Shown: positions 1 through 11,632, numbered from the stretch's first letter. The stretch: 64,000 nt of DNA from Diplolepis rosae (GCA_030998225.1 JAPYXD010000466.1:4629001-4693000); one strand, 5' to 3'. Made by a program: numbers and translations. Notes: a model not told the origin generated them from the letters alone.

Positions 1-85
1 ACTCACCTAATTGATTTGAAATCAATTTACAGCTGCAAGGCAGAGCCACTTGGTGATATAAGATCTTCCTGTGGAGAATTAGATG

Positions 86-212
86 TCAGACGCCTGTGTA
101 GCTCAGTCGTTAGAGCAGTCGACCGGCAATCGAAAGACCTGGGCTCGAATTCCAGCGCAGTCGAAAGCGTCTTTTTTTCCACAGAAAGATTTTCAAATTC
201 TTTAAATATTTT
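86..212 (+). repeat. tRNA-derived SINE-like repeat, family A
   Basis: A tRNA-like head (about 92-163) is followed by a T-run and a short tail ending in TTCTTTAAATATT. The head shows a D-arm with box A (GCTC...GAGC), an anticodon-like arm built on TCGA/TCGA, and a T-arm with box B (GGGCTCGAATTCC). Other copies lie at 12061-12150, 14295-14582 and 31572-31745. The acceptor stem pairs imperfectly and the anticodon loop (CCGGCAA) lacks the usual U33, so this is a repeat and not a working tRNA gene. The 12061-12150 copy has a 16-bp target duplication, which points to LINE-mediated retroposition. Confidence 0.7.
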
Positions 213-832
213 GTGTTTTACTAAAACATTTTAAATTCAAATAAATGTTAAATGTCTGAATATTTGACAAATGCATAAAGTATATCAAAACTAGCATACG
301 AAATCGCACTCAGAAAAAATATTTGATTGAATAAAAAAAATTATTTGTTTGAAACGATTTCTTTGATGTGAAGAAATGTTTTGTTTTAATGAAACAAAAT
401 TTGTTTGATTCAAACAAAATATCTTTGGACCAAATAAATATTTGTTCTAATCAAATAAATTTCTGCTATAAAACAAATAAATTTTCACTTTGAACATATA
501 TCAATGCATTAATTTTTTTGTTTTGACGAAAAATTAATTTGATTCAAACAAATATTTATTTGGTTCAAAGATATTTTGTTCGAATTAAACAAATTTTATT
601 GCATTTAAACAAATAAGTTTTATATTATGATAATATTCGTCATTTTTGCTTTGTACTAAAAAAATCTCAATGTCTGATGCATTATGCAAAGTTAAATCAA
701 TAATTCAATTTATTTTTAAAGGACCAAACTTTTTCATATGTTGGAATTGTCATTTAAAAGATGTTAAGAATTCCAAATGATTTTATTAACGTATTTTATT
801 TTGAAGGAATATTTTTGAATTTTATTTTATAC
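213..832. other. AT-rich intergenic DNA with an imperfect foldback
   Basis: No coding region is seen. Positions about 390-460 and 535-600 form an imperfect inverted repeat built from runs of TTTGATTCAAACAAA and CAAATAAATATTTG. The stretch 620-730 resembles the foldback family at 21.2-22.1 kb (a shared segment around CTTTGTACTAAAAAAATCTCAATGT). It is probably the remnant of a non-autonomous DNA element. Confidence 0.4.
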
Positions 833-1673
833 TGTTACGTCCCGCGACGTATTTGAATGTATTTAATACACACAGGCTGGATTGAGTTAGAAATCTATGA
901 GAAAATCGATAAAGGGGAATAAGGAGTAGGGAAAGTAGGGACCAGTATAGGGCCCTTTCTCCTCTAAGAAGATATGACTACGTCACGATTTTCGCTGACC
1001 GTCAATTTGTATGGAAAAATATAAAAGAGGCCCACACCAAGAGCAAGCAGTCAGTTAATTCTTCGTCTGGTTCGACACTTAAATTTCCCTTCGGAATTAT
1101 CACCGGTCTCGCGACAATAGTCCAGTGCGGTATTTCAATTTAACTTCGAAAATCTCTTAGTTTGAGATTAATAAAATTCGACCGAGACAATTTAAAATCC
1201 AAGTTCGAGAGTCGTAAAAGTCATCGTGGACTTGTACAGATCTTTGTAAAGATCTTCGAACAGTGTCATAAATTTGGATCGCCGCCTTTACGGAATATAC
1301 CTGTGCGTCCTATATCTCCGTCTCTCTCAAACGCTTCGACTACACCTGTGGGGATCCTGTGTACTTCCTACTCACCTCCGTGTGGATTAACCCTCAACGA
1401 AACTTAACGAAGCATAAAGGTAACGAACCTCTCTCTCTCTCTTTATTTTCTGTCTCCTTCTACTCACGTACCATCCAGCCTGTGCCTACATTTATATGTA
1501 AAATTTGTGTATAGTGACCTTAAATCAATAAAATAAATCCAATTTGTATTATTTTGATAATCAATTGTGTCTTTCATTGACTTATCCTCATCCCTAAGCA
1601 AGGATCCTTCGATCCTAACTTGAAACGAGGAACCTTTGATCCAAGTAAGTATTTACTCATTTATGACGTAACA
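833..1673 (+). mobile_element. Solo LTR (Ty3/gypsy- or BEL-type)
   Basis: The segment starts TGTTACGTC and ends GACGTAACA, a perfect 9-bp terminal inverted repeat with TG...CA ends. Inside are a TATA-like box (AATATAAAAGAGG near 1016-1030), a plausible transcription start about 25 bp later, and a late AATAAAATAAA polyadenylation-type signal near 1528. These are the parts expected of an LTR. No primer-binding site or pol follows, so it is a solo LTR left by LTR-LTR recombination. The flanks share ATAC only if the final A of the LTR is counted in the target duplication, so the target-site duplication is less clean than in the two LTRs at 15-18 kb. Confidence 0.65.
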
Positions 1674-3495
1674 TACTTCCTTTTTAGATTCTCATCATGC
1701 ACGCAGAAAAAAGTTCCGTATAATATACTGAAAATCCGGTAAATTTTATTTAATTTCCAAGTACTTATATGGATAACTGGCCAGTTAACTGAATGTTACT
1801 AGGCTGAACAAGTAACTGTAATCAGATTTGGTAGTTACAAATACGAATACATAAGTGGTACTGACTTGCGGATCAGTAAATTTCACCGAGCCAATTGCTA
1901 TCCTACACTGTTTCAAAATGCTACAAATGCTTATTATTCTGTTACATTTCCATAGCGTTTAAGAGAATGTAACTTACTGTAACGGTATAATTTACCAAAA
2001 TGTTAGTGCTCTTTACATTTGTCGAATGTCAGAATTACTTATAAGACAGTAGCTTTACCGATTTTTCTTAGTGAAAGTAGCATATTCGTTTCGGATAACA
2101 CAGTTCTTTTGTTTTGGCTACTTTCTTTGCACACTGAGAAAAATGGATTGTAAACGGTAATGAGATAGTATATTACATTACAAGGGGCGAACCAGAGCGA
2201 TTGCATGAGTGTGAAGTTTGCTCTGCCCGAGTGAAACGAAGGCTGCAATCACACGAAATGCTTTCGCTGTGTTTTGTTTCGAGTAATGTATACTATTTAT
2301 CATAGCAACTCTTTTGAGAATTCGATTGGCTGTAACTGTGGATCGGGTTGAAACAGCGACTTTCAACCCTAGGGTTGAAAATCATAGTTTCAACCCGCTC
2401 TACAGGTACCCAAAATCGGATTTTCAAAGGAGGCGCTATGAAAAATATGTTACCGAGTATAATCTTGGACTATTAACTATGGGACAGCGATCTAGATTAT
2501 TAAAACCATAATCTGTAGATGTTAAAAAAAAGATAGTATCGAATAATATCTTGGATTATAAACTGAAACATACCAGATTTAACGGGTGCAAAACAAAAGA
2601 AAGATAGAGGGGAGAGCTTTGGCACTCAGAAGAGGGGAGGTTTCAGTGGGAACACATGCACAAATATTATTATCATACCTCATTTACGTTCACATATTTA
2701 AGTGCACAATGCTACACTATTTATAATCGCATACGCTTGAAATTAAATTTCAGAATCGCTTTTGGGTTCGAACCCTCTAACTCTACCTATATCTACATTA
2801 AATAAACGCATTCCTAACGCCTAAAGCCTCTCGGCTATTCTCGCTTGCCATATTCCGAAATAAATGTCGCTTATAGGGATCGAGCGTTCGGCGGGAGGGG
2901 ATAGAAGAATCGGTCGCCGCGCTCGCAGTGGTGAAAAGTGAAACTTATGGAGTAAATATATGTACGTGTTGTTATAGCAAAATTCAATAATGGGTTTTTC
3001 ATGTTGTATATTTAACTATAAAAATACATCTTCGAATGGCAATTATAAATTTTTTCGATTCCAAACTGCCACACACAAAATACAGCAAAAAGTTCAATGG
3101 ATTTCTGCAATAAGACTCATATTGTTAAAGCAAAAACTTTAACGATACCCAGTCAGAAGAAGATAAAGAATAAATGTTGCAGTACGGTAACCAAGGAGTA
3201 TGTTGAGATAAATCATTGATTGGAGAACCCCAAGAGTTGGGAACAGGAAGACGTTATTTTCAAGGCTACGAGTCACTGTAAAAAGAGGAACAACTTTTGG
3301 ACTTGACTGAAGTTAGTTATGGCACTTTTGATTTTTTGTTAGAAAGAACACTCGTACCATCAGATAACTTTAAATGTAGTCGAAAGAATTCTAATCCTAA
3401 AATCCATGATTAAATTGTTCAAGTCTGGTCATATTTTTGATTTACTGAAAAAAATCTTACCTACTGAATGTAAATACATATGCAGAAAATAATTA
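1674..3495. other. Non-coding stretch, no gene recognised
   Basis: There is no convincing coding region; the short frames here have no recognisable motif. The notable items are a CACGCAGAAAAAAG sequence near 1698, whose inverted counterpart lies near 7523-7536, and the ordered palindrome at 2345-2396, listed separately. A moderately GC-rich patch at 2810-2940 carries no recognisable motif. Confidence 0.4.
2345..2396. repeat. Four-part nested palindrome of GGGTTGAAA / TTTCAACCC
   Basis: GGGTTGAAA (2345-2353), TTTCAACCC (2361-2369), GGGTTGAAA (2372-2380) and TTTCAACCC (2388-2396) alternate in orientation with spacers of 7, 2 and 7 nt. The central TTTCAACCCTAGGGTTGAAA is a perfect 20-bp palindrome. 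It could fold as one large or two small hairpins. Confidence 0.8.
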
Positions 3496-4076
3496 CAGTA
3501 CCGGACAGAATTGTCCAGCCACCTGTTTTCCGATAATTGCTCAAATTATCCTAATTTGAATTATGTTAGTGAAAAAATTTGTTCTATTAATTAAATTTAA
3601 TGAACTATCAAAATTCTTTATAAAATCAGCCCAGCATCATTTCGTTTTGTTAAATTTTGAAGAAGTTATTGCAGAAATAGTCAAGATCTCAATGCTTTCT
3701 TAAATTTTAAATAACTTTCAAAATAATCAACATTTTGTAATGTTATTGGAATAATGTTAAAGCTAAATTTCTAAAAAATCGATCAAAATTCTTGGAATTG
3801 ACGTGTAATTTTTTTCTTGCATACTGCACGTATTTAAAGTTCAAATAAAAAAGTTGGAAAAATTCCAATATTGCTTTTGCTTAGAAAAACATTTTCATAA
3901 GATATATGAAACATATAATCATGAATTTTGTATCGAATCCCCTTAAAATATATATTCATATGATCTTTGTTATGATTTACCTACAGATGAAATGTTTTCG
4001 AAATTTCCCTACTTTTTTGTTACAATTCATTACAATTATCAAAAACCAGGTGGCCGGACAATTCTGACCGGTACTG
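3496..4076. mobile_element. Tc1/mariner-like MITE, TA-flanked
   Basis: The ends are CAGTACCGGACAGAATTGTCC and the inverse of CAGTACCGGTCAGAATTGTCC, extending into a shared ...GCCACCTG. Both ends abut TA (3494-3495 and 4077-4078), the target duplication of IS630/Tc1/mariner elements. The 581-bp interior has no transposase frame, so it is non-autonomous. It has the same terminal style (CAGTxCCGGTCA) as 5135-6140 but a different interior. Confidence 0.8.
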
Positions 4077-5134
4077 TACGAGCTAACGACCTTGCAATCG
4101 TCGTGTAAACATATCACGAACATAACCTTACATGATCGAGTCTATCTTAGTAAAATCACAATTTTCCACTGTTATACTTACTGTTTATAATTTTTATATA
4201 TTGACACTCGATGTTTTTAATACGATTGAACTCCAATTGATGCTCTGTAACTGTTCTATTTTGATATACAAATTATTTTCATGCTATTTACGTGGCATTG
4301 CTGCAAAAACTTTACTCCATTAGTTCGTCTGTTTCAGTCACCAGATAGCGCGACATGCTTTTCTCGGTCCCTATAACCCACTATTGAGTCAGGCCGTGCA
4401 AACCTAATGGAAAGGTGGTGGACCGTTAGCAACTAGCGCCGCGTACAGCACTGCGCATGAACTACCATTATGTGTGCACGTGTTAGTGCATATACATGCA
4501 TGCGTAGGTTCTTTAAATGTGTTACAAAGAATATATTCAAATAAAATTAAAAGAAAATTGAAGATTTAGCGCAAAATTGTGAAAATTTAATTCAAGAGTG
4601 AGAAGTTATGTTGATATCAACTCACTCTTTAATTACATTTACACAATTTTGCCTTAAATCATGGTTTTCTCGTCATAAATAAAAATCAAAAATATCTGTA
4701 ATTTGTATTTTTATTTTCAGAAAATATAGTTGCTTAGCACATTTTGCGTTGATTTTTGTACTACAAGATAATCGAACACTTTGTGGGGTCGAGATAGCTC
4801 TTTTCGGTGTTGTGTGAAAGTCTTCTCCAAATACATCCTTGCTGCTTCCTGCTTCTGGGATATCTTCTGATTATTTTTTCTGGAATAAAGATTAAAAGCA
4901 TTTAATTTATATGAATATTTGAAATTTATTTCGTAGGTATTTTATAAAATAAATAAAAATGAATTTTATAAAATAAAACTCCAGTCACATGTTTTGCGAA
5001 ACTGTGGTGGGAATTTCTGACATTGTGGAATTTGTATTGGCAATTCTCAGCTATTTTTTCATAAATAATCCTTTGTAATTTTATACCATATATGTACTTG
5101 CATCTATATCTTCAGTAACATTTAGACAGAAGTA
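4077..5134. other. Non-coding DNA between two mariner-like MITEs
   Basis: No gene is seen. A GC-richer block (about 4370-4480), with a segment around CAACTAGCGCCGCGTAC, is repeated in the same orientation at 6925-6970 next to the THAP exon, so both may belong to one element family. The hairpin at 4563-4660 is listed separately. Confidence 0.4.
4563..4660. other. 98-nt hairpin, 40-bp stem with 18-nt loop
   Basis: Positions 4563-4602 pair with 4621-4660 with about five mismatches spread along the 40-bp stem; the loop is 4603-4620. Length and mismatch pattern would suit a microRNA precursor, but a tiny MITE fits equally well in this repeat-rich setting. Nothing in the sequence alone separates the two. 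Confidence 0.55.
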
Positions 5135-6140
5135 CACTGCCGGTCGAAATTATTTGTTCACTTGTTGTTTCAGCTATTCCTAAAGTGTCTTAATTTTTAT
5201 AATAACAAGTTGAAATTTTTTTCCCTATCATAAAATAAAAGTTAATAAAATTTTGCAAATAACAAATAAAACAAAATAATAAAATAAACTAAATAACAAA
5301 ATTGAAGAAATTTTTTTTTTCACAGAAAAATTTCTTCAATTTATATTGGAAAATACCATCTAGTTTTAAATAACGTTGGATTAATTCTAAATCAGAGGTT
5401 GATAAGGTCGATATAGTAGAGTTCCGTTGTCACGTACAGTGATACACTCTTCTAATGATCGACATAATCGACTGAAATGATTTAGAAAAATCAGAAAAAA
5501 TAACAAAATGTTAATTTTATAAAAAAATATTTCAAAAAACTTGAAATTTCAATCATTCTGAAAAATATTAACAACTCTGAAATTAATTAAGATTTTTAAA
5601 AGTTTTTTGTCTCATTTAAATGGTAGGTTTTCATAGTATTTTGCTAACTAATCAAGATATTTTCAGATTTTTTTCCTGGATTCTACCCGGCGTCAAAAAT
5701 GATACAAAAAGGTCATAAAATTTTAAAAATGTGTAGCTACTTACAAGAAATTTGTAAAAACCAATGTGTATCATATTTTAATAAAATTTATAGATTACTT
5801 TCTTCATTTAAAAATTTTCGACATGTTTGTACCAAGTTTGACCCCAGGGTAGAATCCAAAAAAAAAAATTCTAAAAATATCTTGATAAGTTAACAAAATA
5901 CTATGAAGAGTAACCTTCAAAATGAGACCAGAAACGTTTAAAGGTCTTAATTAATTTCAGTGTTATTAATATTTATTCAAAAAGATCGAAATTTGACGTT
6001 TTTTGCAATATATTCTTATAAAATTATCATTTTGCCTTCAACTTGGGCTCAGTAGATGCAAAATTTAAATAATTATAAAAATTAAGACACTTTAAGAATA
6101 GCTAACACAGCAGGTGAATAAATAATTTTGACCGGTAGTG
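5135..6140. mobile_element. Palindromic Tc1/mariner-like element, TA-flanked
   Basis: The left end CACTGCCGGTCGAAATTATTT and the inverted right end CACTACCGGTCAAAATTATTT extend into long arms (about 5135-5220 and 6060-6140, with weaker pairing further in). TA is present on both sides (5133-5134, 6141-6142). There is no transposase frame. A 5'-truncated copy of tRNA-derived family B (about 5316-5490) is nested in the left half and breaks the symmetry. Confidence 0.75.
5316..5490 (+). repeat. Truncated body of tRNA-derived repeat family B
   Basis: It matches, in the opposite orientation, the body of the full copy at 22262-22541. It begins in the T-rich stretch just downstream of the tRNA-like head and runs through a shared segment around GATACACTCTTCTAATGATC to ATTTAGAAAAAT. 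Loss of the head is the usual 5' truncation of a SINE. Confidence 0.6.
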
Positions 6141-6439
6141 TATATACTACTTTTTTAGTTTGGTATCTCAAAATTACGTGCTAGAATTTTATTGTCATTC
6201 CTAAGGAAGTTTTAGATACTTCATCGAAGTTTCTTGTACTATTTTATGTAAATTTTCTTACGATTTTTACATTTTTTCACATTTTCAAAGTTTACTTCGA
6301 AATAGGGCTCATATATGTAATATTTTATTTATTGCACTTAAAATTTTAGAAATAAAGATCACTAATGAGGACTCTGATCAGAGTCGAAAAGTTTGAAATT
6401 ATATACAATATCGTATGAAATTAAAAATATTGTTACTTA

Positions 6440-6813
6440 CGTGTGCAAACTGCACGCTACTTTCTTCAAAGTCTCGTGTGCCTTCTGCAGGTTTTTCTAC
6501 TTCGGGAATAAAAATTTCGAAGTCTGATGGGGAAGAAACACTCGCCGGTTTAATGTTCACATCACTTCCACTCGACACATCACTACACGACGGTAAATTT
6601 AACGTCGGAAAAATGTCGATGACAAATAAAAAATTGTCTTTCTAGTACTTCGAGGTATCCTAACCTCGACAAGTAGGGATTTGAACATGCTTCTATCCAT
6701 CGTTGTCCGGCATTTTCTTTCTTCGGAAACCGATGAATTGACACATTGTTCTTCCGACCCCTTTTGGAGGTACACCCACTCACAGCACACTGAATTTCGT
6801 ACTTCGAATTCAT
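6440..6813 (-). pseudogene. THAP zinc-finger exon (THAP protein or P-element-like transposase)
   Basis: From the ATG at 6813 the frame encodes a THAP domain over its 76 residues: CAVSGC (C-x4-C), the RFPKK stretch, an RW...C helix, and ICHRHF (C-x2-H), the known C2CH zinc ligands. The frame stops at 6583, but a one-base shift opens a Ser/Pro/Glu-rich continuation that runs to a perfect GTAAGT splice donor (minus strand, 6439-6434). I infer a first exon with one frameshift. THAP domains bind DNA and occur in P-element transposases and in host regulators. No downstream catalytic exon was identified to the left, so the parent protein is unknown. Confidence 0.6.
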
Positions 6814-7542
6814 TTTAAATGATTATAAAGCGCGATCGCGTACGAATTGTTGATACATGTATACAACAATGGCGGAACTCATACGAAGCCGTTCCCTTTG
6901 CCGCACTCCGCCCGCTTCCGACAACTAGCGCCGCGTACACCACCGCACATGAACTATCCTACGGGGACACCCAATACATTAGAGGTCGACCTGCCCTGCT
7001 ATTGAGTTGGCCAGGCTTGGATTCGAGTCTACGAAGCTATTCGGATAACGTCGGAAGCACTCGGACGACATTCTGAAACGAATTATAAGAAAAACCGAGA
7101 ATGAATGTTTTGATTTTACCGAATACTATCCCTACTTTTAACATCCAGGTTTTATGATCCGTTTTTCTCAGTGCAGCGTTGCCGGCACACGTGATTTACA
7201 CATGAAGGTTATGTTTTCGTTACATGTGCGCGAGTTAAGCGAAACATCCAGATCGGTAAAATCTACTGATCTTTTGTTAATGTGTACTATACTAGTATTG
7301 TAATTCAGTTCCAGTAAATGGTACTTATCATCCTGTATTTAATACATATGATAAAGGTATTTTTAACTCACAAGTGACAGAGTTATATTTACTTTGATTT
7401 TACGATAAGATTTACGAAACGCTCAGTAATTCCGACATTTCTTTTCAGCTATGTTAACAGTTTTTACTGTTACATTTACTTAAAATCATTTACTGTTCCT
7501 GGTTAGTAAATTTTGCCTTTCTTTTTTCTGCGTGTGGATGAG
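6814..7542. other. Region upstream of the THAP exon, no gene seen
   Basis: A GC-rich patch (6830-7040), CpG-containing and non-repetitive in appearance, could hold the promoter of the minus-strand THAP exon. It shares a block with 4370-4480. Beyond 7080 the sequence is AT-rich and ends with CTTTTTTCTGCGTGTGG, which inverts the CACGCAGAAAAAAG near 1698. Confidence 0.3.
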
Positions 7543-8440
7543 AAGGTATTGGTTTTATGTGAAAAATGACTTTCGAAATTTTCACCAAATCTTTACGTTT
7601 TGAGACCCCCTGAGTCAGAAAAAACGGGGTTTACGAAAATGTCTGTCTGTCTGTCTGTAGTAGGTCGTGTGCGGCATAACTATCGATAGAATTGAGCTTT
7701 GGCACACTTTATCGGAGCCGAAAAAGTAAGGAAAAGTTCGTTAACCAGCCACATCCAATCAAAATTGAGGGATTGAGCACTGCTTTTGTGTTTTTGAAAA
7801 TAAATTTGTGAAGAAATCAAAAATTTCAATACTGGTTTTTGATAGTGCTCATAAATCTCTACAAATTATCCCGATAACATTTTTTAATTAAATCAAAATT
7901 AGAAATGTTACAGCATATTCAAATTCGAAAAAAGTCAATATCAAAATTCCATTTTCCACTTAAATTATAGGAGATACGAAAAAACGTTATGATACAATAT
8001 TATTTTCTACATACAGACCTACAAATTTTAATTGTAACATTTTTTCATAACATGCATATTTTTCTTTTTAATTTAAAAAAAAACTACTGAAAATCCAAAA
8101 TTCAATTTTTTAACAATAATATGTGAAATACGAAAAAACGTAAGAATACAAAGTTGCTTGTTTCAAACAGATCTACAAATTTTGTGAGACACAGTTTCTG
8201 AAAAAACATATATTTTTCGTTTCAATTCCAAAAAATACGATTAAAATTCAAAAATTCCATTTTTTAGACAAAATATGAGAGATACAAAAAAAACGTTTGG
8301 ATGGAAAATTGTTTGCCTAAATGAGGTCTACAAATTCTCATTGAGACATTTCGGGACAGGAGGTATATTTTATGTTTTAATTTTAATTGAGTGATTTTGA
8401 GAAAATGTTTAATTCACATCATCTGTAATATTATTATAAA
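7543..8440. repeat. Dispersed repeat with a GTCT microsatellite and degenerate tandem units
   Basis: The segment beginning GAGAAGGTATTGGTTTT and running through a (GTCT)n tract to ATTGAGCTTTGGCA recurs at 52617-52800 in diverged form. It is followed by about four degenerate units of roughly 145-170 bp, each with a CTACAAATT core (7860, 8029, 8174, 8331) and a nearby GAGATAC(A/G)AAAAAACG block. No coding capacity is visible. Confidence 0.55.
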
Positions 8441-8485
8441 ATTGGTTTGAGCTTCAGTATCAAATTATAAGAAATAAACTTAAAT

Positions 8486-8640
8486 GTATGCGAAGAGCAC
8501 AAGACCGAGCGCCAAGCGCGAGGTCCAGAAAGAACGGAGCGCGTAACGCGACATTCAAAAATTCCGGAGCGCGAATCGCTCGACGAGAATGTGCCCGCGA
8601 AGCGGGCAGATTTTTTCTGGTGCATCGGCCGGGAATCACA
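8486..8640. other. Short GC-rich island of GAGCGCG-type motifs
   Basis: About 155 bp of strongly GC-rich sequence with iterated GAGCGCG / GCGCGAAGCG / CGCGAAGCGGG words stands out from AT-rich flanks. The frames through it are low-complexity Arg/Ala and I do not treat them as genes. It may be part of a repetitive element or a transferred fragment. Confidence 0.4.
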
Positions 8641-9001
8641 AGTCAAATGAAATGTAACACATTGATTATTAATATCGAATAAATAAACGATTACGAAATA
8701 TTATTTCAACTTGAAAACTTAAAATTTCAATAAAATAGATTTGTTAGATCACAAAGGTATTTGACATTGAGTCTAACCTTTATGATTTAATAATCAAATC
8801 ATTTCTTTGAAATTTGATAATTTATGTAAATTGTATAAAATAAAATAAGTTTGAAAAATCACGCAGGGATCTGACCTTGAGGCTAACGTAAGTGATTAAG
8901 TAACTTATCTTATTTGAAAAATTATTCTAATTTGTTAACTAAGTTTTGATTTAAGTTAAAACCACCCCTATCCGACTCCCTGCCTGCAACGGCGAGAACT
9001 T
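8641..9001. other. AT-rich spacer with imperfect-palindromic units
   Basis: Two related units, near 8745-8810 and 8855-8900, each carry a GACaTTGAGkCTAAC-like core flanked by AATCAC / GTGATT-type inverted ends. A similar core occurs at 10645-10680 (GATCTGAGCTTGAGCCTAAC). No gene is seen. Confidence 0.35.
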
Positions 9002-10439
9002 GATTCCCTTAGTGATTATAGTTTCTATGTGCGAAGTTTTCTCACCAGAGCGGCGCTGACCGCAACACGCTCTACAAAAACATTATACTAATAGACAAAT
9101 ATTTTTAAAAATTTAAATAATTAAGTTTCTGAACAATATGAAATGAAAAAATGTTCCTAAAATGATTCTAGGATATAAAATACACATTTTGCATAAATCA
9201 ATTAATACCAAATAAAAAAAAGAACACATTAAACTTCGTAAAATATATACTGTGGATACGCATGAAGAATTCTTGAGACCCTGAGCCAAATTCTTTTTAT
9301 GTTATCCCCATATAACTGAAAATATATTTAAATATAAATAAAAAGCTTAAGCTTCTAGATAGAAGTATTTTCCATTTTTATTTTCCAGCTTCAAACGAAT
9401 GAAATAAAAAATAATTATTTTGTTAAGCCCTGTGTTCAACATAAAAAACCATGTGAAGGGAAATATATACTCAATTAAAAATTTGTAAATGTAACAAAAA
9501 ATATTCATTACTATAAAATTTGCTAGTACATATTTTTACCATATTTTAAATTTTTAACATGTACAGATCGATGATGACTAGTTAAGTGTCGCAAACCTTG
9601 GCCGCTTTTTTTTCAATACGCTAAATTTTTAAATTCCAGCCATTTCCTGTATTACGAATTGTCTAATTTTTATTCAAAATAAAATTAAATCACATATGAT
9701 AACATCTCTACAACTTCATTGGCATGTTCTTTGCGTTGAAAAATAAATTTTGTTTCACGTGACAAAAAATATGCATTACTATAAAATTTGCTAGTACATA
9801 TTTTTAACATATTTTAAATTTTTAACATGTACAGATCGATGATGACTAGTTAAGTGTCGCAAAGCTTGGCTGCTTTTTTCTTCAAGACAAATTTTATAGT
9901 AATGAATATTTTTTGCCACGTGAAACAAAATTTATTCTTCAATGCAAAGAACATGCCAATGAAGTTGTAGAGATGTTATCATATGTGATTTAATTTTATT
10001 TTGAATAAAAATTAGACAATTTAATTATTATTTTTTATTTCATTCGTTTGAAGCTGGAAAATAAAAATGGAAAATACTTCTATCTAGAAGCTTAAGCTTT
10101 TTATTTATATTTAAATATATTTTCAGTTATATGGGAATAACATAAAAAAAATTTTGTTCAGGGTCTCAAGAATTCTTCATGCGTATCCACAGTATATATT
10201 TTACGAAGTTTAATGTGTTCTTTTTTTTATTTTGTATTAATTGATTTTTGCAAAGTGTGTATTTTATGTCCTAGAATCATTTTAGGAACATTTTTTCATA
10301 GCATATTGTTCAAAAACTTAATTATTTAAAATTTTTTAAATATTTGTCTATTAGTATAATGCTTTTGTAGAGCGTGCCGCGTGCAGCGCCGCTCTGGTGA
10401 GAAAACTTCGCACATAGAAACTATAATCACTAAGGAATC
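9002..10439. mobile_element. 1.4-kb foldback (palindromic) element
   Basis: Outer arms 9002 to about 9425 and about 10020 to 10439 are near-perfect inverse copies, starting at GATTCC(C)TTAGTGATTATAG and including the motif AGCGGCGCTG. The centre is a second inverted pair (about 9640-9790 and 9886-10020), and it also holds a direct repeat (about 9515-9610 and 9790-9885, sharing a block with ACATGTACAGATCGATGATG). No frame encodes a recognisable protein. The ends show no clear target duplication, so the superfamily is unassigned. Confidence 0.75.
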
Positions 10440-10832
10440 TCCATTTTGTTTTTAGTTAGACAGGGCTGATTAAAACAAACAAAAAAAAACAGCACACGAG
10501 AGTATAAGTCCCTTTTGGGTACGTTGAACGGTCAACATTGATTACGATCATTGGGTAGGGCAAAGTTCGAAGTGTTTGTGATTGTGTTGTTTATAACTTT
10601 AATTTTAACTCTGTTAAGGAACAGAATATGTTTATTTGCAAAGAGTGTCCAAGGATCTGAGCTTGAGCCTAACTTGTCCAATCTAGAGGAAAAATAGCTT
10701 GTGCATAACTCGAATCTTTTCTGATCCTTGTTATAAACAATTTTATTTATTTAAAAACAATTTATAATTTAATAAATTAATAAAATAGATCATTATAATT
10801 TACAAAAAGGCACACATAGTTGGTACAAAATA

Positions 10833-10912
<80 letters not shown>

Positions 10913-11632
10913 AAGAAATATATTATTTATTTACAAAAATTGAGCGATTATTTATTTATTTGAATATTTTATAGAATTATATTGGTATGGTATGGTTTTT
11001 CCAACCCTCAAAGTAGTTAGTAGTATGCTACTAATTACTATAGCAATAAACAACTGTACGAATTGAATATTAGTAGTTTTATTTCTAATTTAGATCTGAA
11101 GAGTAGCTAGCCCGTTTCCTACACCACCCAGGAGGTACAGCTACAGCGCTTTTTTTTAGTGGTTTCCCATGTATACCATACACAGGCCTATCCACCCTGC
11201 CATTTAGAAAATAAAATGGCAGATTAATTTCATATTAGGTGTATTAGACCTAATACAAATTATAAACATTTAAAAATAAAATCAACTTTTTTTTTAAGAT
11301 TTGGTCTAAGCAAAAGGCAAAAAAAAACTTATCTTATTATAAATGTTTATAAATCAATTCATTTGAGTTTTTTTGAAAAACATTGATCTATATTTTTTTC
11401 AGAAAAGTGTGGAATCATCACTTTTTTAATAAGAAAATACAAGAACTAGCCATAAATTACAATGAGATTTTAAAACATTCTGACTATTGTGACAAACAAA
11501 TATTTTAGAAATTACAAATTATTGAGCTTCGGACAACTTTCTTCTTTAAATTTTCAAAAAAATTTTTTGTAAACATTGAGCTTAAAAAAAGGAGAAGACT
11601 TCAACATTTAAATTGGTAAGATACTGATTTAA
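10440..11632. other. Non-coding AT-rich interval
   Basis: No gene is recognised. It contains a (TA)n tract listed separately. A stretch at 11095-11220 with ACACCACCCAGGAGGT and a CATACACAGG block is unlike its surroundings and might be the 3' end of a non-LTR element, but no coding part is attached. Confidence 0.35.
10831..10909. repeat. (TA)n microsatellite
   Basis: About 79 bp of almost uninterrupted TA dinucleotides with a single G interruption near the start. Confidence 0.95.

Noticed and set aside
92..163. Functional tRNA gene
   Set aside because: The acceptor stem is mismatched, position 33 of the loop is C instead of U, and the same unit recurs in several truncated or paired copies with shared tails, one with a 16-bp target duplication. 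It is a tRNA-derived repeat.
1162..1407. 81-residue frame inside the first LTR
   Set aside because: It lies in the transcribed part of a solo LTR, has no domain, and begins downstream of the inferred start; no splice donor or homologous frame in other LTRs.
833..7536. Single element bounded by CACGCAGAAAAAAG ends at 1698 and 7536
   Set aside because: Only about 14 bp are shared, with no subterminal similarity, and the span contains several complete independent elements.
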